Positions 34,077 to 43,334 of a stretch of DNA of 64,000 nucleotides are shown here, piece by piece. The translations under genes and the position numbers were made by a program. This DNA comes from Pokkaliibacter sp. MBI-7. GTDB taxonomy: Bacteria; Pseudomonadota; Gammaproteobacteria; Pseudomonadales; Balneatricaceae. The stretch covers positions 1,343,501 through 1,407,500 of the forward strand of contig NZ_JARVTG010000002.1 in assembly GCF_029846635.1 (NCBI RefSeq), in the 5' to 3' direction. A model generated the notes under the pieces. It did no database searches and was not told where the DNA came from. It was given only the letters and a program-made list of their open reading frames with translations. How positions within the stretch are numbered: the stretch's first letter is position 1; each line of letters starts with the position of its first letter.

Positions 34077-35069
34077 ATGTATGCTCAACTCGTAGAGACC
34101 GGGGTGAAGCGGGTTCGTAATCTGGATGAGATGTCGCCCGAGGAGCGACACTTTCAGGAGAAGATCGATGCCGAGATCAAGATCGAAGCGAAGAACTGGA
34201 TGCCCGAAGCCTATCGCCGCACCCTGATTCGGCAGATCTCTCAACATGCTCATTCAGAGATCGTCGGCATGCTGCCTGAGAAGAACTGGCTGACCCGCGC
34301 CCCCAGCTTCAAGCGCAAACTGCAGCTACTGGCCAAGATTCAGGACGAAGCCGGACACGGCCTGTACCTGTACAGCGCTATGGAAACCCTCGGCGCTGAC
34401 CGTGACGACGAAGTGGCCAAACTCCATCGCGGCGAAGTGAAATACTCCTCTATCTTCAATTACCCCACCCGCAGCTGGGCCGACATGGGCACCATTGGCT
34501 GGCTGGTGGATGGCGCCGCTATCGTCAATCAGGTGGTGTTGCAACGCACCTCCTACGGCCCCTACTCCCGCGCCATGATTCGCATTTGCAAGGAAGAAAG
34601 CTTCCACCAGCGCCAGGGCTACGAAATCCTGCTGACCATGATGCGCGAAGGCAACGACGAGCAGAAAGCCATGGTGCAGGACTCCATCAACCGCTTCTGG
34701 TGGCCTGCGCTGATGATGTTCGGCCCCACCGATACCGACTCCCCCAACTCGGCTCAGTCCATGGCGTGGAAGATCAAACGCATGTCCAACGATGACCTGC
34801 GCCAGCGCTTTATTGATCAGACTATTCCGCAGCTGGAGCTGCTCGGCTGCACCGCACCGGACCCCGACCTGAAGTGGAACGAAGCACGCGGCCACTATGA
34901 CTTTGGCGAGATCGACTGGAGCGAGTTTTACGATGTGCTGAAAGGTAACGGCCCCTGCAACCGTGAGCGCCTGCGCACCCGTCGCGAAGCCATCGAGAAC
35001 GGTGACTGGGTACGTGAAGCCGCCACGGCTTACGCCAGCAAACAGCAACAAAAACAACACGCCGCCTGA
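34077..35069 (+). CDS. paaA: Phenylacetyl-CoA 1,2-epoxidase, catalytic subunit
   Basis: Start at 34077 (MYAQLVETGVKRVRNLDEM) with GAGGAGC upstream; an in-frame extension over the operator is discarded. The 330-residue diiron oxygenase subunit carries both metal-binding pairs, KIQDEAGHG and CKEESFHQRQG. With PaaB, PaaC and the reductase PaaE it epoxidises the ring of phenylacetyl-CoA. First gene of paaABCDE. Confidence 0.95.
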   Translation: MYAQLVETGVKRVRNLDEMSPEERHFQEKIDAEIKIEAKNWMPEAYRRTLIRQISQHAHSEIVGMLPEKNWLTRAPSFKRKLQLLAKIQDEAGHGLYLYSAMETLGADRDDEVAKLHRGEVKYSSIFNYPTRSWADMGTIGWLVDGAAIVNQVVLQRTSYGPYSRAMIRICKEESFHQRQGYEILLTMMREGNDEQKAMVQDSINRFWWPALMMFGPTDTDSPNSAQSMAWKIKRMSNDDLRQRFIDQTIPQLELLGCTAPDPDLKWNEARGHYDFGEIDWSEFYDVLKGNGPCNRERLRTRREAIENGDWVREAATAYASKQQQKQHAA

Positions 35070-35102
35070 TTGGCCGTTTGATGAGATTCTGAGGTAAGCA
35101 CG

Positions 35103-35384
35103 ATGTCTGACTGGACCCTTTTTGAAGTCTTCGTTCGCAGCAAGCATGGCCTGAACCATAAGCATGTGGGCAGCGTCCACGCCGCTGATGCCGCCATGGC
35201 ACTGGAAAATGCCCGTGATCTTTACACTCGTCGCAGCGAGGGCGTCAGCCTCTGGGTGGTGCCTTCAGCACAGATCACCGCCTCCTCACCGGACGACAAA
35301 GACCCGCTGTTTGATCCGTCGGATGACAAGGTTTATCGCCATGCCACCTTCTATGTGTTGCCCAAAGAACTGGACCATATGTAA
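35103..35384 (+). CDS. paaB: Phenylacetyl-CoA epoxidase subunit PaaB
   Basis: A 93-residue protein starting MSDWTLFEVFVRSKHGLNHK behind GAGGTAAGC. The whole length is the PaaB family (AADAAMALENARDLYTRRSEG, YRHATFYVLPKELDHM). It bridges the PaaAC core and is needed for assembly or electron transfer of the epoxidase. It is 33 bp after paaA and 10 bp before paaC. Confidence 0.95.
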   Translation: MSDWTLFEVFVRSKHGLNHKHVGSVHAADAAMALENARDLYTRRSEGVSLWVVPSAQITASSPDDKDPLFDPSDDKVYRHATFYVLPKELDHM

Positions 35385-35394
35385 GGAGAGCGGC

Positions 35395-36174
35395 ATGACT
35401 GCACAACTGAATAGCACCTGCCGTCAGGCGCTGGTGGATTACCTGCTGCATCTGGGCGACAGCGACACGGTGATGTCACAGCGCCTGTGTGAATGGGTCG
35501 GCCATGCTCCCGCACTGGAAGAAGAAGTGGCCCTCGCCAACGTCGGCCTCGACCTGCTGGGTCAGGCTCGTAGCTGGCTGAGCTATGCCGCTGAGCTGGA
35601 AGATCAGGGCCGCGATGCCGACCAGCTGGCGTTTCTGCGTGACGAGCGCGAATACCGCAATCTGCTGATTACCGAGCAGGCCAACGGCAACTTTGCCGAC
35701 ACCATGGCCCGCCAGTTTTTCTTCGATGCCTGGCATTTCCATCTGCTGACCGCCCTGTGCCAGTCCACGGATGCACAGGTGCAGGCCATCGCCCGCAAAG
35801 GGCTGAAGGAAGTGACCTATCACCTGCGTCGCTCCACCGCCTGGATCAAACGTCTGGGTGATGGCACAGCAATCAGCCATCAGAAAATGCAGGATGCCAT
35901 CGACGATATCTGGACCTATACCGGCGAAATGTTTACCGCCGCCAGCACCGACCCATTGCTGGTGGAAGCAGGCATCGTGCCTGCCAGTGCACCGTTGCAG
36001 CAACAGTGGCTGAACTATGTGCAGACCACCCTGCAGGAAGCGACCCTCACCTGCCCGGATGAGAACGCCTATATGCAGATCGGCGGACGCCAGGGTCTGC
36101 ACACCGAGCAGCTGGGTTATCTGCTGGCCGAAATGCAGTTTCTGCCGCGCGCCTACCCCGGCGCGACCTGGTAA
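35395..36174 (+). CDS. paaC: Phenylacetyl-CoA epoxidase structural subunit PaaC
   Basis: Start at 35395 with AAGGAGAG upstream. The 259-residue protein is ferritin-like (LANVGLDLLGQARSWLSYAA, RQFFFDAWHFHLLTAL, EVTYHLRRSTAWIKRLGDGT). PaaC lacks a functional diiron centre and acts as partner that stabilises PaaA. The C-terminus MQFLPRAYPGATW is typical. Confidence 0.95.
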   Translation: MTAQLNSTCRQALVDYLLHLGDSDTVMSQRLCEWVGHAPALEEEVALANVGLDLLGQARSWLSYAAELEDQGRDADQLAFLRDEREYRNLLITEQANGNFADTMARQFFFDAWHFHLLTALCQSTDAQVQAIARKGLKEVTYHLRRSTAWIKRLGDGTAISHQKMQDAIDDIWTYTGEMFTAASTDPLLVEAGIVPASAPLQQQWLNYVQTTLQEATLTCPDENAYMQIGGRQGLHTEQLGYLLAEMQFLPRAYPGATW

Positions 36175-36201
36175 GAGCAACACCTTCGAGGAGAGCTGAC
36201 C

Positions 36202-36774
36202 ATGCAGCACACTACCGCCGCGGTTGCCGCCAGCGCCTTTGGCCTGATCAGCAGCGACCGGCCACGCACCCTGTTGCGTGAAGACGGACAGCGCCCCGCG
36301 CTGGATGCTATCTGGCAACTGCTGGATACCGTGCCAGACCCGGAAGTGCCGGTGATCAGCGTGGTGGAGCTGGGTATCGTGCGTCAGCTCGACTGGCAGC
36401 AGGACCGGCTGGTGGTCACCCTGACCCCGACCTATTCCGGCTGCCCCGCAACGCAGGCCATCGCCGACGCCATTCATATGGCGTTATGGCAGGCCGGGCT
36501 TGAACAGATTGAGCTGCAGGAGCAGTTGTCACCGGCCTGGACGACCGACTGGATCAGCCAGAGTGGCCGCGACAAGCTGCGCGCTTACGGCATTGCCCCC
36601 CCGGCAGGTAGCGCCAGCAAGCGCACCCTGCTAGGCGAGGAGCCGGAAGTGCACTGCCCTCATTGCGGCTCGGTGCATACCAGCGTGATCAGCGAATTTG
36701 GCTCCACTGCCTGCAAGGCACTGTACCGCTGCGACGACTGCCGCGAGCCCTTCGACTATTTCAAATGTATCTGA
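36202..36774 (+). CDS. paaD: PaaD, Fe-S/diiron assembly factor of the epoxidase
   Basis: A 190-residue protein with an N-terminal MIP18/DUF59 domain (LLDTVPDPEVPVISVVELGI, TPTYSGCPATQAI) and a C-terminal four-cysteine zinc-ribbon (CPHCGS, then CDDCREPFDYFKC). PaaD is thought to help mature the PaaABCE complex. The C-terminal codons and stop are part of a 15-bp tandem repeat. Confidence 0.94.
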   Translation: MQHTTAAVAASAFGLISSDRPRTLLREDGQRPALDAIWQLLDTVPDPEVPVISVVELGIVRQLDWQQDRLVVTLTPTYSGCPATQAIADAIHMALWQAGLEQIELQEQLSPAWTTDWISQSGRDKLRAYGIAPPAGSASKRTLLGEEPEVHCPHCGSVHTSVISEFGSTACKALYRCDDCREPFDYFKCI

Positions 36775-36806
36775 TTCAAATGCATCTGATTCACGTGCCT
36801 CTGAGC
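36762..36806 (+). repeat. Three-copy 15-bp tandem repeat at the paaD stop
   Basis: CAAATGTATCTGATT, CAAATGCATCTGATT and the degenerate CACGTGCCTCTGAGC. The paaD stop is in the first copy; each intact copy carries an in-frame TGA. Confidence 0.7.
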
Positions 36807-36893
36807 TGAAACGCCTGACGCAGCCGCCACGCCGTCTGGCGCGGCCTGCTGGCCCATGAAGTTGGCATAACAACAAAATTGATCGAGGTAACC

Positions 36894-37991
36894 ATGAGCC
36901 GTTTCTATTCCCTTGATGTGGCCAATGTGCGCCAGGAAACCCGCGATGCAGTGTCTGTCGCCTTCGCCATTCCCGCCGGGCTGCAGGACACCTTCCGCTT
37001 CAGTCAGGGCCAGCATCTGGTGCTGCGTACCCGCATCAACGATGAGGAAGTACGTCGCTCCTACTCCATCTGCTCCGGTGTGCATGACGGCGAATTACGC
37101 ATTGCCGTCAAACGCGTGGCCGGTGGTCTGTTTTCCAACTGGCTGAACGATCAGGCGCAGGCCCTTTTGCACAGCGCCCAGCCGCTGCAACTGGAAGCCA
37201 TGCCACCTGCGGGACATTTCAGCACCGAGCTGGATGCAGAGCGGGTCGGTCACTATCTTGGCGTTGCTGCAGGCAGCGGTATCACCCCTATTATCAGCAT
37301 CATCAAAACCACGCTGGATACCGAGCCGCAGAGCACCTTTACCCTGTTCTATGCCAACCGCTCGACCTCCAGCACTATTTTCCGCGAGCAGCTGGCTGAC
37401 CTGAAAAACCGGTACATGGGCCGCCTCAACCTGGTGTTCCTGATGACCCGCGAACAGCAGGACATCGACCTCTACAACGGCCGTCTTGATCATGACAAAT
37501 GCAAGGCGCTGTTCGACCGCTGGCTGGATGTTCCACATCTGACCGCGGCCTTCCTGTGTGGCCCGCAACAGATGATCGAGCTGGTCAGTGAAGCGCTGCA
37601 GCAACACGATCTGGACAAAGCCCGCATCCACTACGAACTGTTCGGCACCGGTCTGCCTGCCACCGCCCGCCGCCAGCGTGACAGCAGTGGCGAAGCCATT
37701 GCCGCCGAGCTGTGCGACGTCACCGTTATCGCAGACGGCCGGCAGATCAACTTCGGTCTGGCCCGCGATACCCGCAGCATTCTGGATGCCGGTAACGAAC
37801 ACGGCGCCGATCTGCCCTACTCCTGCAAGGCCGGCGTGTGCTCAACCTGCCGCGCCAAGGTGGTGGAAGGCGAAGTGGAAATGGACGTCAACTTCGCGCT
37901 GGAAGACTACGAAGTCAAAGCAGGCTACGTGCTGTCGTGCCAGTGCTTCCCGGTCAGCAAAAAGGTCGTCCTCGACTTCGACACCCTGTAA
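36894..37991 (+). CDS. paaE: Phenylacetyl-CoA epoxidase reductase subunit
   Basis: Start at 36894 (MSRFYSLDVANVRQETRDA) behind GAGGTAACC. The 365-residue protein has an FAD-binding domain (RRSYSICSGV), an NADPH-binding domain (LGVAAGSGITPIISIIKTTL) and a C-terminal plant-type 2Fe-2S ferredoxin (SCKAGVCSTCRAKV, then the fourth Cys in LSCQC). It passes electrons from NADPH to PaaA. It lies 120 bp after paaD, across the tandem repeat, and before paaZ. Confidence 0.95.
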   Translation: MSRFYSLDVANVRQETRDAVSVAFAIPAGLQDTFRFSQGQHLVLRTRINDEEVRRSYSICSGVHDGELRIAVKRVAGGLFSNWLNDQAQALLHSAQPLQLEAMPPAGHFSTELDAERVGHYLGVAAGSGITPIISIIKTTLDTEPQSTFTLFYANRSTSSTIFREQLADLKNRYMGRLNLVFLMTREQQDIDLYNGRLDHDKCKALFDRWLDVPHLTAAFLCGPQQMIELVSEALQQHDLDKARIHYELFGTGLPATARRQRDSSGEAIAAELCDVTVIADGRQINFGLARDTRSILDAGNEHGADLPYSCKAGVCSTCRAKVVEGEVEMDVNFALEDYEVKAGYVLSCQCFPVSKKVVLDFDTL

Positions 37992-37996
37992 TCGCT

Positions 37997-38012
37997 CTGC
38001 GCACCTGCGCAG
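37997..38012 (+). repeat. Hairpin between paaE and paaZ
   Basis: CTGCGCA and TGCGCAG separated by two bases, six bases after the paaE stop. No U-run follows, so read-through into paaZ is expected. Confidence 0.45.
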
Positions 38013-38099
38013 CCTTGCGGCAGTACAAAACGTCATCAACAAGAACAATTCAGGGGCCTGCTGCTCATCCGGCATGGCCCTGCAAACAGAGTCAGCAGC

Positions 38100-40157
38100 A
38101 TGAAAATCAAAAGCTATGTATGCGGCCAGTGGGTCGAAGGACAGGACAGCGGTGCGGAACTCTTCCATGCCGTCAGCGGCGAACTGATTGGCAGCGTCAC
38201 CAGCAAGGGGATCGATTTCAAAGCCGTGGCCGATTATGGCCGCAGCAAAGGCGGGCCAGCACTGCGTGCGCTGACCTTCCATGATCGCGCCAACCGTCTG
38301 AAGGCGCTGGCTCAGCATCTGATGAGCAAGAAAGATGAGTTCTATCGCATCTCCGCGCTGACCGGTGCGACCAGAGTGGACAGCTGGATCGATATCGAAG
38401 GCGGTGCCGGCACGCTGTTTACCTATTCCAGTCTGGTACGCCGCGAGCTGCCCAATGAAACCTTTGTGGTCGAAGGCAACAGCGAACGCCTGTCAGCCAG
38501 GGGCACCTTTGTCGGTCGCCATATTCTGGTGCCGAAAGAAGGGGTCGCGGTACACATCAACGCCTTCAACTTCCCCTGCTGGGGCATGCTGGAAAAGATC
38601 GCTCCGAGTCTGGCGGCCGGTGTCCCGGTTATCGTCAAACCGGCCAGTGCTACCTGCTATCTGACCGAAGCCATGGTGCGGGAAATTATCGCTTCCGGGC
38701 AGTTCCCCGAAGGGGCGATCCAGCTGGTCTGTGGCAGTACCGGCGACTTGCTGGATCATCTGATGGAGCAGGATGTGGTCACCTTTACCGGCTCTGCCGC
38801 CACGGGTCAGAAACTGCGCAGCCATCCCAACATCCTTGCTCGCTCGATCCCCTTCACCATGGAAGCGGATTCCCTCAACTGCAGCATTCTCGGTGCAGGC
38901 GTGGAACCCGGCAGTGCCGAGTTCGATCTGTTCATCAAGGAAGTCGCCAACGAGATGTCGGTCAAGGCCGGGCAGAAATGTACCGCCATTCGCCGCGCCA
39001 TTGTTCCCCGTCAGCGTGCCGATGCGGTCGCTGAAGCCCTCAAGGCCCGACTGGCTAAAGTAGTGCTGGGTGATCCGGCGGTTGAAGGGGTACGCATGGG
39101 GCCGCTGGTCAACCGTGATCAGGTCGATGATGTCTGGGCCAAACTGGAGCAGCTCAAAGGCGCTGCAGAAGTGATTTACGGTGGTCAGCGCCAGTTCGCC
39201 GTGACCGGTGCCAGTGCCGACACGGGCGCATTCTTCCCCAGCACCCTGCTGTATTGTGACCAGCCGCTGCAGACCGAAATCCCTCACTCGGTTGAAGCCT
39301 TCGGCCCGGTATCGACGCTGATGGCCTATGACGATATCGAGCAGGCCATTGCCATCGCCAAAATGGGCCGCGGCAGTCTGGCAGGCTCACTGGTGACCGC
39401 TGACAATCTGGAAGCAAGAAAAGTCATCCTCGGCACCGCGGCCTATCACGGTCGCCTGCTGGTGCTGAACACTGACTGTGCCAAAGAATCGACCGGCCAT
39501 GGCTCACCACTGCCGACACTGGTCCACGGCGGCCCCGGTCGCGCCGGGGGTGGTGAAGAGCTGGGCGGCCTGCGGGCAGTGAAACACTATATGCAACGCA
39601 CCGCCATTCAGGGCAGCCCCACCACCCTGACGGCCATCACCAACGAGTTCCACCCCGGCTCCGAGCAGATCAAAACCCAGGTGCATCCGTTCCGCCGCTA
39701 TTTCGATGAGCTGCAGATCGGCGAGACCCTGATCACCCATCGCCGTACCGTCACCGAGGCTGACATCGTCAACTTCGGCTGCCTGTCAGGCGATCACTTC
39801 TATGCCCATTTCGATGAGCTGGCAGCGAAGGATTCGCTGTTCGGCAAGCGTGTCGCCCATGGCTACTTTGTCATCTCCGCCGCAGCGGGTCTGTTTGTCG
39901 AGCCGTCACCCGGCCCGGTGCTGGCCAACTACGGGATGGAAAACCTGCGCTTTGTCAGCCCCGTGGGTATCGGCGATACCATTCAGGCCCGCCTCACCTG
40001 CAAGCAGAAAATCCGCAAGGACAAACGCCCCGATGAACAGCGCGCGACGGGGGTAGTGGTGTGGGATGTGGAAGTCACCAACCAGCACAACGAGCCGGTG
40101 GCGCTGTATTCCATCCTGACACTGGTGGAGCGCAAGGACGACGAAGCAGCGGCGTAA
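38100..40157 (+). CDS. paaZ: PaaZ: oxepin-CoA hydrolase / 3-oxo-5,6-dehydrosuberyl-CoA semialdehyde dehydrogenase
   Basis: A 685-residue fusion protein. The N-terminal 500 residues are an aldehyde dehydrogenase (HINAFNFPCWGMLEKI, FTGSAATGQ, the Glu in FTMEADSLNCS and the Cys in AGQKCTAIRRA). The C-terminal 150 residues are an MaoC-like hot-dog hydratase (NFGCLSGDHFYAHFDE, AHGYFVISAAAGLF). The hydratase opens the oxepin ring and the dehydrogenase oxidises the reactive semialdehyde at once. It is full length, 108 bp after paaE and followed by a strong terminator. Confidence 0.95.
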   Translation: MKIKSYVCGQWVEGQDSGAELFHAVSGELIGSVTSKGIDFKAVADYGRSKGGPALRALTFHDRANRLKALAQHLMSKKDEFYRISALTGATRVDSWIDIEGGAGTLFTYSSLVRRELPNETFVVEGNSERLSARGTFVGRHILVPKEGVAVHINAFNFPCWGMLEKIAPSLAAGVPVIVKPASATCYLTEAMVREIIASGQFPEGAIQLVCGSTGDLLDHLMEQDVVTFTGSAATGQKLRSHPNILARSIPFTMEADSLNCSILGAGVEPGSAEFDLFIKEVANEMSVKAGQKCTAIRRAIVPRQRADAVAEALKARLAKVVLGDPAVEGVRMGPLVNRDQVDDVWAKLEQLKGAAEVIYGGQRQFAVTGASADTGAFFPSTLLYCDQPLQTEIPHSVEAFGPVSTLMAYDDIEQAIAIAKMGRGSLAGSLVTADNLEARKVILGTAAYHGRLLVLNTDCAKESTGHGSPLPTLVHGGPGRAGGGEELGGLRAVKHYMQRTAIQGSPTTLTAITNEFHPGSEQIKTQVHPFRRYFDELQIGETLITHRRTVTEADIVNFGCLSGDHFYAHFDELAAKDSLFGKRVAHGYFVISAAAGLFVEPSPGPVLANYGMENLRFVSPVGIGDTIQARLTCKQKIRKDKRPDEQRATGVVVWDVEVTNQHNEPVALYSILTLVERKDDEAAA

Positions 40158-40196
40158 TCGCTGTCATCGTCAATGAGCTGCTGCCAGCGCAGATGA

Positions 40197-40223
40197 CAAA
40201 GGGAGGCTCAGTGCCTCCCTTTT
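40197..40223 (+). terminator. Terminator after paaZ
   Basis: AAAGGGAGGC pairs with GCCTCCCTTT around a short loop, ending in TTTT. Confidence 0.88.
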
Positions 40224-40263
40224 GCTGTCTGCAGATGCCCCTCATCCTGCGCTGAAAACGGCG

Positions 40264-40764
40264 TTACTGCGGTTTGGCATCGGCACCATGATCATCCAGC
40301 TGCGCTTTGAACCAGTCGTGAATCGCTTCCACCAGTTTGGGATCATCACTGCTGTAGGTGATCTGTGCCCCGGTCGGCAACCGTTCGTACTGAATGCGAA
40401 TACGGGTCGAGCCCTCCTCCATGGTTTTTAACCCCGGCATGTCCTCACCGTGCAGGCGGGTGGGGTCAGCAAAATTCCCCTGCTGAAACTGTACTGACTC
40501 ATACAGCAGGTGATTCTGAATCAGCGCGACCTGCTCTTTGTCCTCCGAGCTTTGCGCCAGCACTTTCTGCACACCACCCGTATCAGTGGTGGTAAAGATG
40601 TGCGAGGTCTTGTCCAGACTGAAGGGCATCACTTCATGGCCCATCTGATGAACCATCTCCTGCCGGGTGGTATCCGTCGGCATGTCATCGGCGTGTGTCC
40701 ACAGTGATGCCGCCGTGCCAATCACACCCGCCAGTCCGATGGTCAGGAAACGCATTGCACTCAT
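40264..40764 (-). CDS. Exported protein of unknown function downstream of the VIT1 gene
   Basis: A 166-residue protein with signal peptide (FLTIGLAGVIGTAASLWTHA) and AAGGAG before ATG 40764. The mature part contains MGHEVMPFSLDKTSHIFTTT, ADPTRLHGEDMPGL and SDDPKLVEAIHDWFKAQLDD with a final DHGAD. I recall homologues in many proteobacteria, sometimes labelled aspartate carbamoyltransferase, which this is not: it has no transcarbamoylase motif. Several His and Asp residues could bind metal. It starts 18 bp after the stop of the transporter gene at 40783. Confidence 0.75.
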   Translation of the reverse strand: MSAMRFLTIGLAGVIGTAASLWTHADDMPTDTTRQEMVHQMGHEVMPFSLDKTSHIFTTTDTGGVQKVLAQSSEDKEQVALIQNHLLYESVQFQQGNFADPTRLHGEDMPGLKTMEEGSTRIRIQYERLPTGAQITYSSDDPKLVEAIHDWFKAQLDDHGADAKPQ

Positions 40765-40782
40765 GTGTCTTTCTCCTTTTCC

Positions 40783-41511
40783 CTAGCCCGTGGTCACACC
40801 AAAAAGCGCACCCACTGCGGTGGTCATCGCCATCGCCAGCGCGCCCCAGAATGTGACCCGAAATGCCGCCACCCCAACCGGTGCACCACCGGCTCTGGCC
40901 GCCAGCGCACCCGATGCCGCGAGGCAGAGCAACGCCACCAGTGCCACACTCCACAGCAAACTGCTGGCAGGCACCAGCGCCACCACCAGCAGCGGCAGCA
41001 CAGCGCCCAGTGAGAAGGTCAGCGCAGAAGTCAGCGCCGCCTGCACAGGCCGGGCAGTGGCGGTCTCGGTAATCCCCAGCTCATCGCGGGCATGGGCGCC
41101 AAGCGCATCGTGCGCCATCAGCTGCTCTGCCACCTGTCTGGCCAGAGGTCGCTCCAGCCCCCGCTTGACGTAGATATTGGTCAGCTCAATCAGCTCATGC
41201 TCCGGGTCATCCTCCAGCTCCTGCCGCTCGACCTCAAGATCAGCGTGCTCGGTATCAGACTGGGAACTGACCGACACATATTCTCCGGCGGCCATCGACA
41301 TCGCTCCAGCCACCAGCCCGGCTAATCCCGCCAGCAGAATGCTGTGTGTGCTGGCTTCCGCAGCCGCTACGCCCATCACCAGACTGGCAGTAGAAACGAT
41401 GCCATCGTTCGCCCCCAGCACGGCAGCACGCAGCCAGCCAATTCTCTGCGAGCGATGATGTTCGGTATGGTGTGGCTTACTACTGCGACGAGTGCGGATG
41501 TTGTCCTTCAC
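40783..41511 (-). CDS. VIT1/CCC1-family membrane transporter (Fe/Mn)
   Basis: Start taken as GTG 41511 (KDNIRTRRSSKPHHTEHH) behind AAGGAAG; 242 residues. The N-terminal helix pair carries the family signature LRAAVLGANDGIVSTASLVMGV and GAMSMAAGEYVSVSSQSDTE. A cytoplasmic, Glu-rich metal-binding helix follows (DLEVERQELEDDPEHELIEL), then three more membrane helices. CCC1-type proteins move iron or manganese out of the cytosol. The small exported protein downstream is likely co-transcribed. Confidence 0.85.
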   Translation of the reverse strand: MKDNIRTRRSSKPHHTEHHRSQRIGWLRAAVLGANDGIVSTASLVMGVAAAEASTHSILLAGLAGLVAGAMSMAAGEYVSVSSQSDTEHADLEVERQELEDDPEHELIELTNIYVKRGLERPLARQVAEQLMAHDALGAHARDELGITETATARPVQAALTSALTFSLGAVLPLLVVALVPASSLLWSVALVALLCLAASGALAARAGGAPVGVAAFRVTFWGALAMAMTTAVGALFGVTTG

Positions 41512-41674
41512 GAATACCACTTCCTTATCAACTGGGGAGGTCACGCTACCGAAGTGACACAACTGAAATGGGCTGACCGGGTTTATAAAATGTATGGGTG
41601 CCATACGCACTCAGCACAAGGCGTATGTGCATCTGATGTGCCAGCCCTGCGGCTGGCAGCCTCGCTCAAACGGG

Positions 41675-43144
41675 TTATTTTTTGTCGGCGGCAGGTGCCT
41701 GCACATCCTGAATCTGTACCTGATTGCGCCCCCGGTTTTTGGCCAGATACAACGCTTCATCGGCTCGCACCAGCAGGCGCTCCCGCTCGATATGCTGTTT
41801 AGCAGGCAGATACCCCACGCCAATACTGACCGTGGCTTTGAGCAGCTTACCATCTACCCCGGCAAAGCGATGTTCCGCCACCATGGAACGCAGGCGCTCA
41901 GCCACCATAGCGGCGCCTTCGCGGCTGATCCCCGGCAACATGACTGCAAACTCCTCGCCACCCAGCCGCCCGAACAGGTCACCTTTGCGTAACTGGCCGT
42001 CCACCAGCCGGGCAAATTCAATCAGCACCAGATCACCACTGCGATGGCCAAAGTGATCATTGATGTACTTAAAATGATCCAGATCCATCATCAGCATCGC
42101 CACCGGTTTACCCGCCGCAGTGAGCTCCTTCAGAAGGTTACCTGCCCGATGTTCAAAAGTGGCTCGTGACAGGGCATCGGTCAGGTAATCATGGTTCACC
42201 GCATGATCGAGCTGCACCACCAGTTTGTTACGCGCGGCATTGATACAGGCCACCGTGAGCGGTCCCAGCGCAAGCATGGTCAGGCCCAGCCGCAATGACA
42301 CGGTGTCATCAATAAAGTTGGCATGAGCAAACACCGGTAACAGGTTCCTCGCCAGCGCCACACTAATGATGGTGGTAAAGATCAGTGTCACCAGCATGGT
42401 GGTGAACAGGCTGTAACTCAGGGCACACCAGAGTAGTGCCGGCACCGGCAGGGCGATGGCGCCGGAGCCACCCACCGCCATCATCACTACCAGCGACACT
42501 GCCAGACTGAACAGCGGCGCCAGACGCAACCAGTCCAGCTCCAGACGACGCATGGCAAAGGCCTGCTGGAACCACTGCACAATGCGACGCAGGGGAAAAG
42601 TCAGTACAACCGGCAGGATAGTGATGTAGTTGACCATTTCTGCACTGAACCAGTAGGCCAGCCCGATCCAGATATCGCGGTCAAACAGGACGATACTGGC
42701 GCCACAACCGACCAGTGCACTGGCCAGCGCGCCGCAAAAACAGAAAACAAACAGATGCAACACCGCTGGAGGGCTTTGCAGCGTTCGGTCAACCGTATGA
42801 AAACGGCTGTAGAGCCAGAAGGCCGTACCGACTCCGGCCAGATTGGCCGCAGTCAGCCACAGTGTGATCAGCCATTTGCCACCGGTCAGCAGATCGGCCA
42901 GTACCAGTGCAATAAAGGCGGCCAGCCAGCACCAGCCACTGGTCAGTCTGGGAGCGCGCAGCAACATCCCCAGCAGCAGCGCATTGGCAGGCCAGATAGC
43001 CGCGAGAAAGCCTACCGGGCGGGAAAAAATACCCAGCAGGGCCACCGCAAAGATGACACTCCCAACGACCAGAGCGTGGCGCAGCACCTGCGCCCAGGGT
43101 GTCGTCCAGAGTTCAGAAATCCAGCCAGATTTGTCAGCACTCAT
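41675..43144 (-). CDS. Membrane-bound diguanylate cyclase, MASE1-GGDEF
   Basis: A 489-residue protein. Residues about 20-310 are a MASE1-type sensor with eight or more membrane helices (FLAAIWPANALLLGMLLR is typical). A short linker (DHAVNHDYLTDALSRATFEH) leads to a GGDEF domain. The active site is GGEEF at 395-399, with a matching inhibitory RxxD (RKGD, 386-389), so it should make cyclic di-GMP and be feedback-inhibited. No EAL domain. Single gene; ligand unknown. Confidence 0.9.
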   Translation of the reverse strand: MSADKSGWISELWTTPWAQVLRHALVVGSVIFAVALLGIFSRPVGFLAAIWPANALLLGMLLRAPRLTSGWCWLAAFIALVLADLLTGGKWLITLWLTAANLAGVGTAFWLYSRFHTVDRTLQSPPAVLHLFVFCFCGALASALVGCGASIVLFDRDIWIGLAYWFSAEMVNYITILPVVLTFPLRRIVQWFQQAFAMRRLELDWLRLAPLFSLAVSLVVMMAVGGSGAIALPVPALLWCALSYSLFTTMLVTLIFTTIISVALARNLLPVFAHANFIDDTVSLRLGLTMLALGPLTVACINAARNKLVVQLDHAVNHDYLTDALSRATFEHRAGNLLKELTAAGKPVAMLMMDLDHFKYINDHFGHRSGDLVLIEFARLVDGQLRKGDLFGRLGGEEFAVMLPGISREGAAMVAERLRSMVAEHRFAGVDGKLLKATVSIGVGYLPAKQHIERERLLVRADEALYLAKNRGRNQVQIQDVQAPAADKK

Positions 43145-43283
43145 GTTGCCTTCCCCCGTATGGGGTATGAGTGTTAAGTGCAGTTCATAACAGGGATAAA
43201 TAACAGGGAAAACACCGCTGGCGACGCCATAGGGGTAAAAGCCGTCAGCATTTCTCCATCGCTCTCACCCTGCTGAGCCGGCG

Positions 43284-43310
43284 AAAAAAAAGAGCGCCAC
43301 ACGGGCGCTC
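43284..43310 (-). terminator. Terminator of the chemoreceptor gene
   Basis: Minus strand: GAGCGCCC, four-base loop, GGCGCTC, then eight T. Confidence 0.88.
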
Positions 43311-43334
43311 CTGGATCAGCCAGTGCAGTACAGG

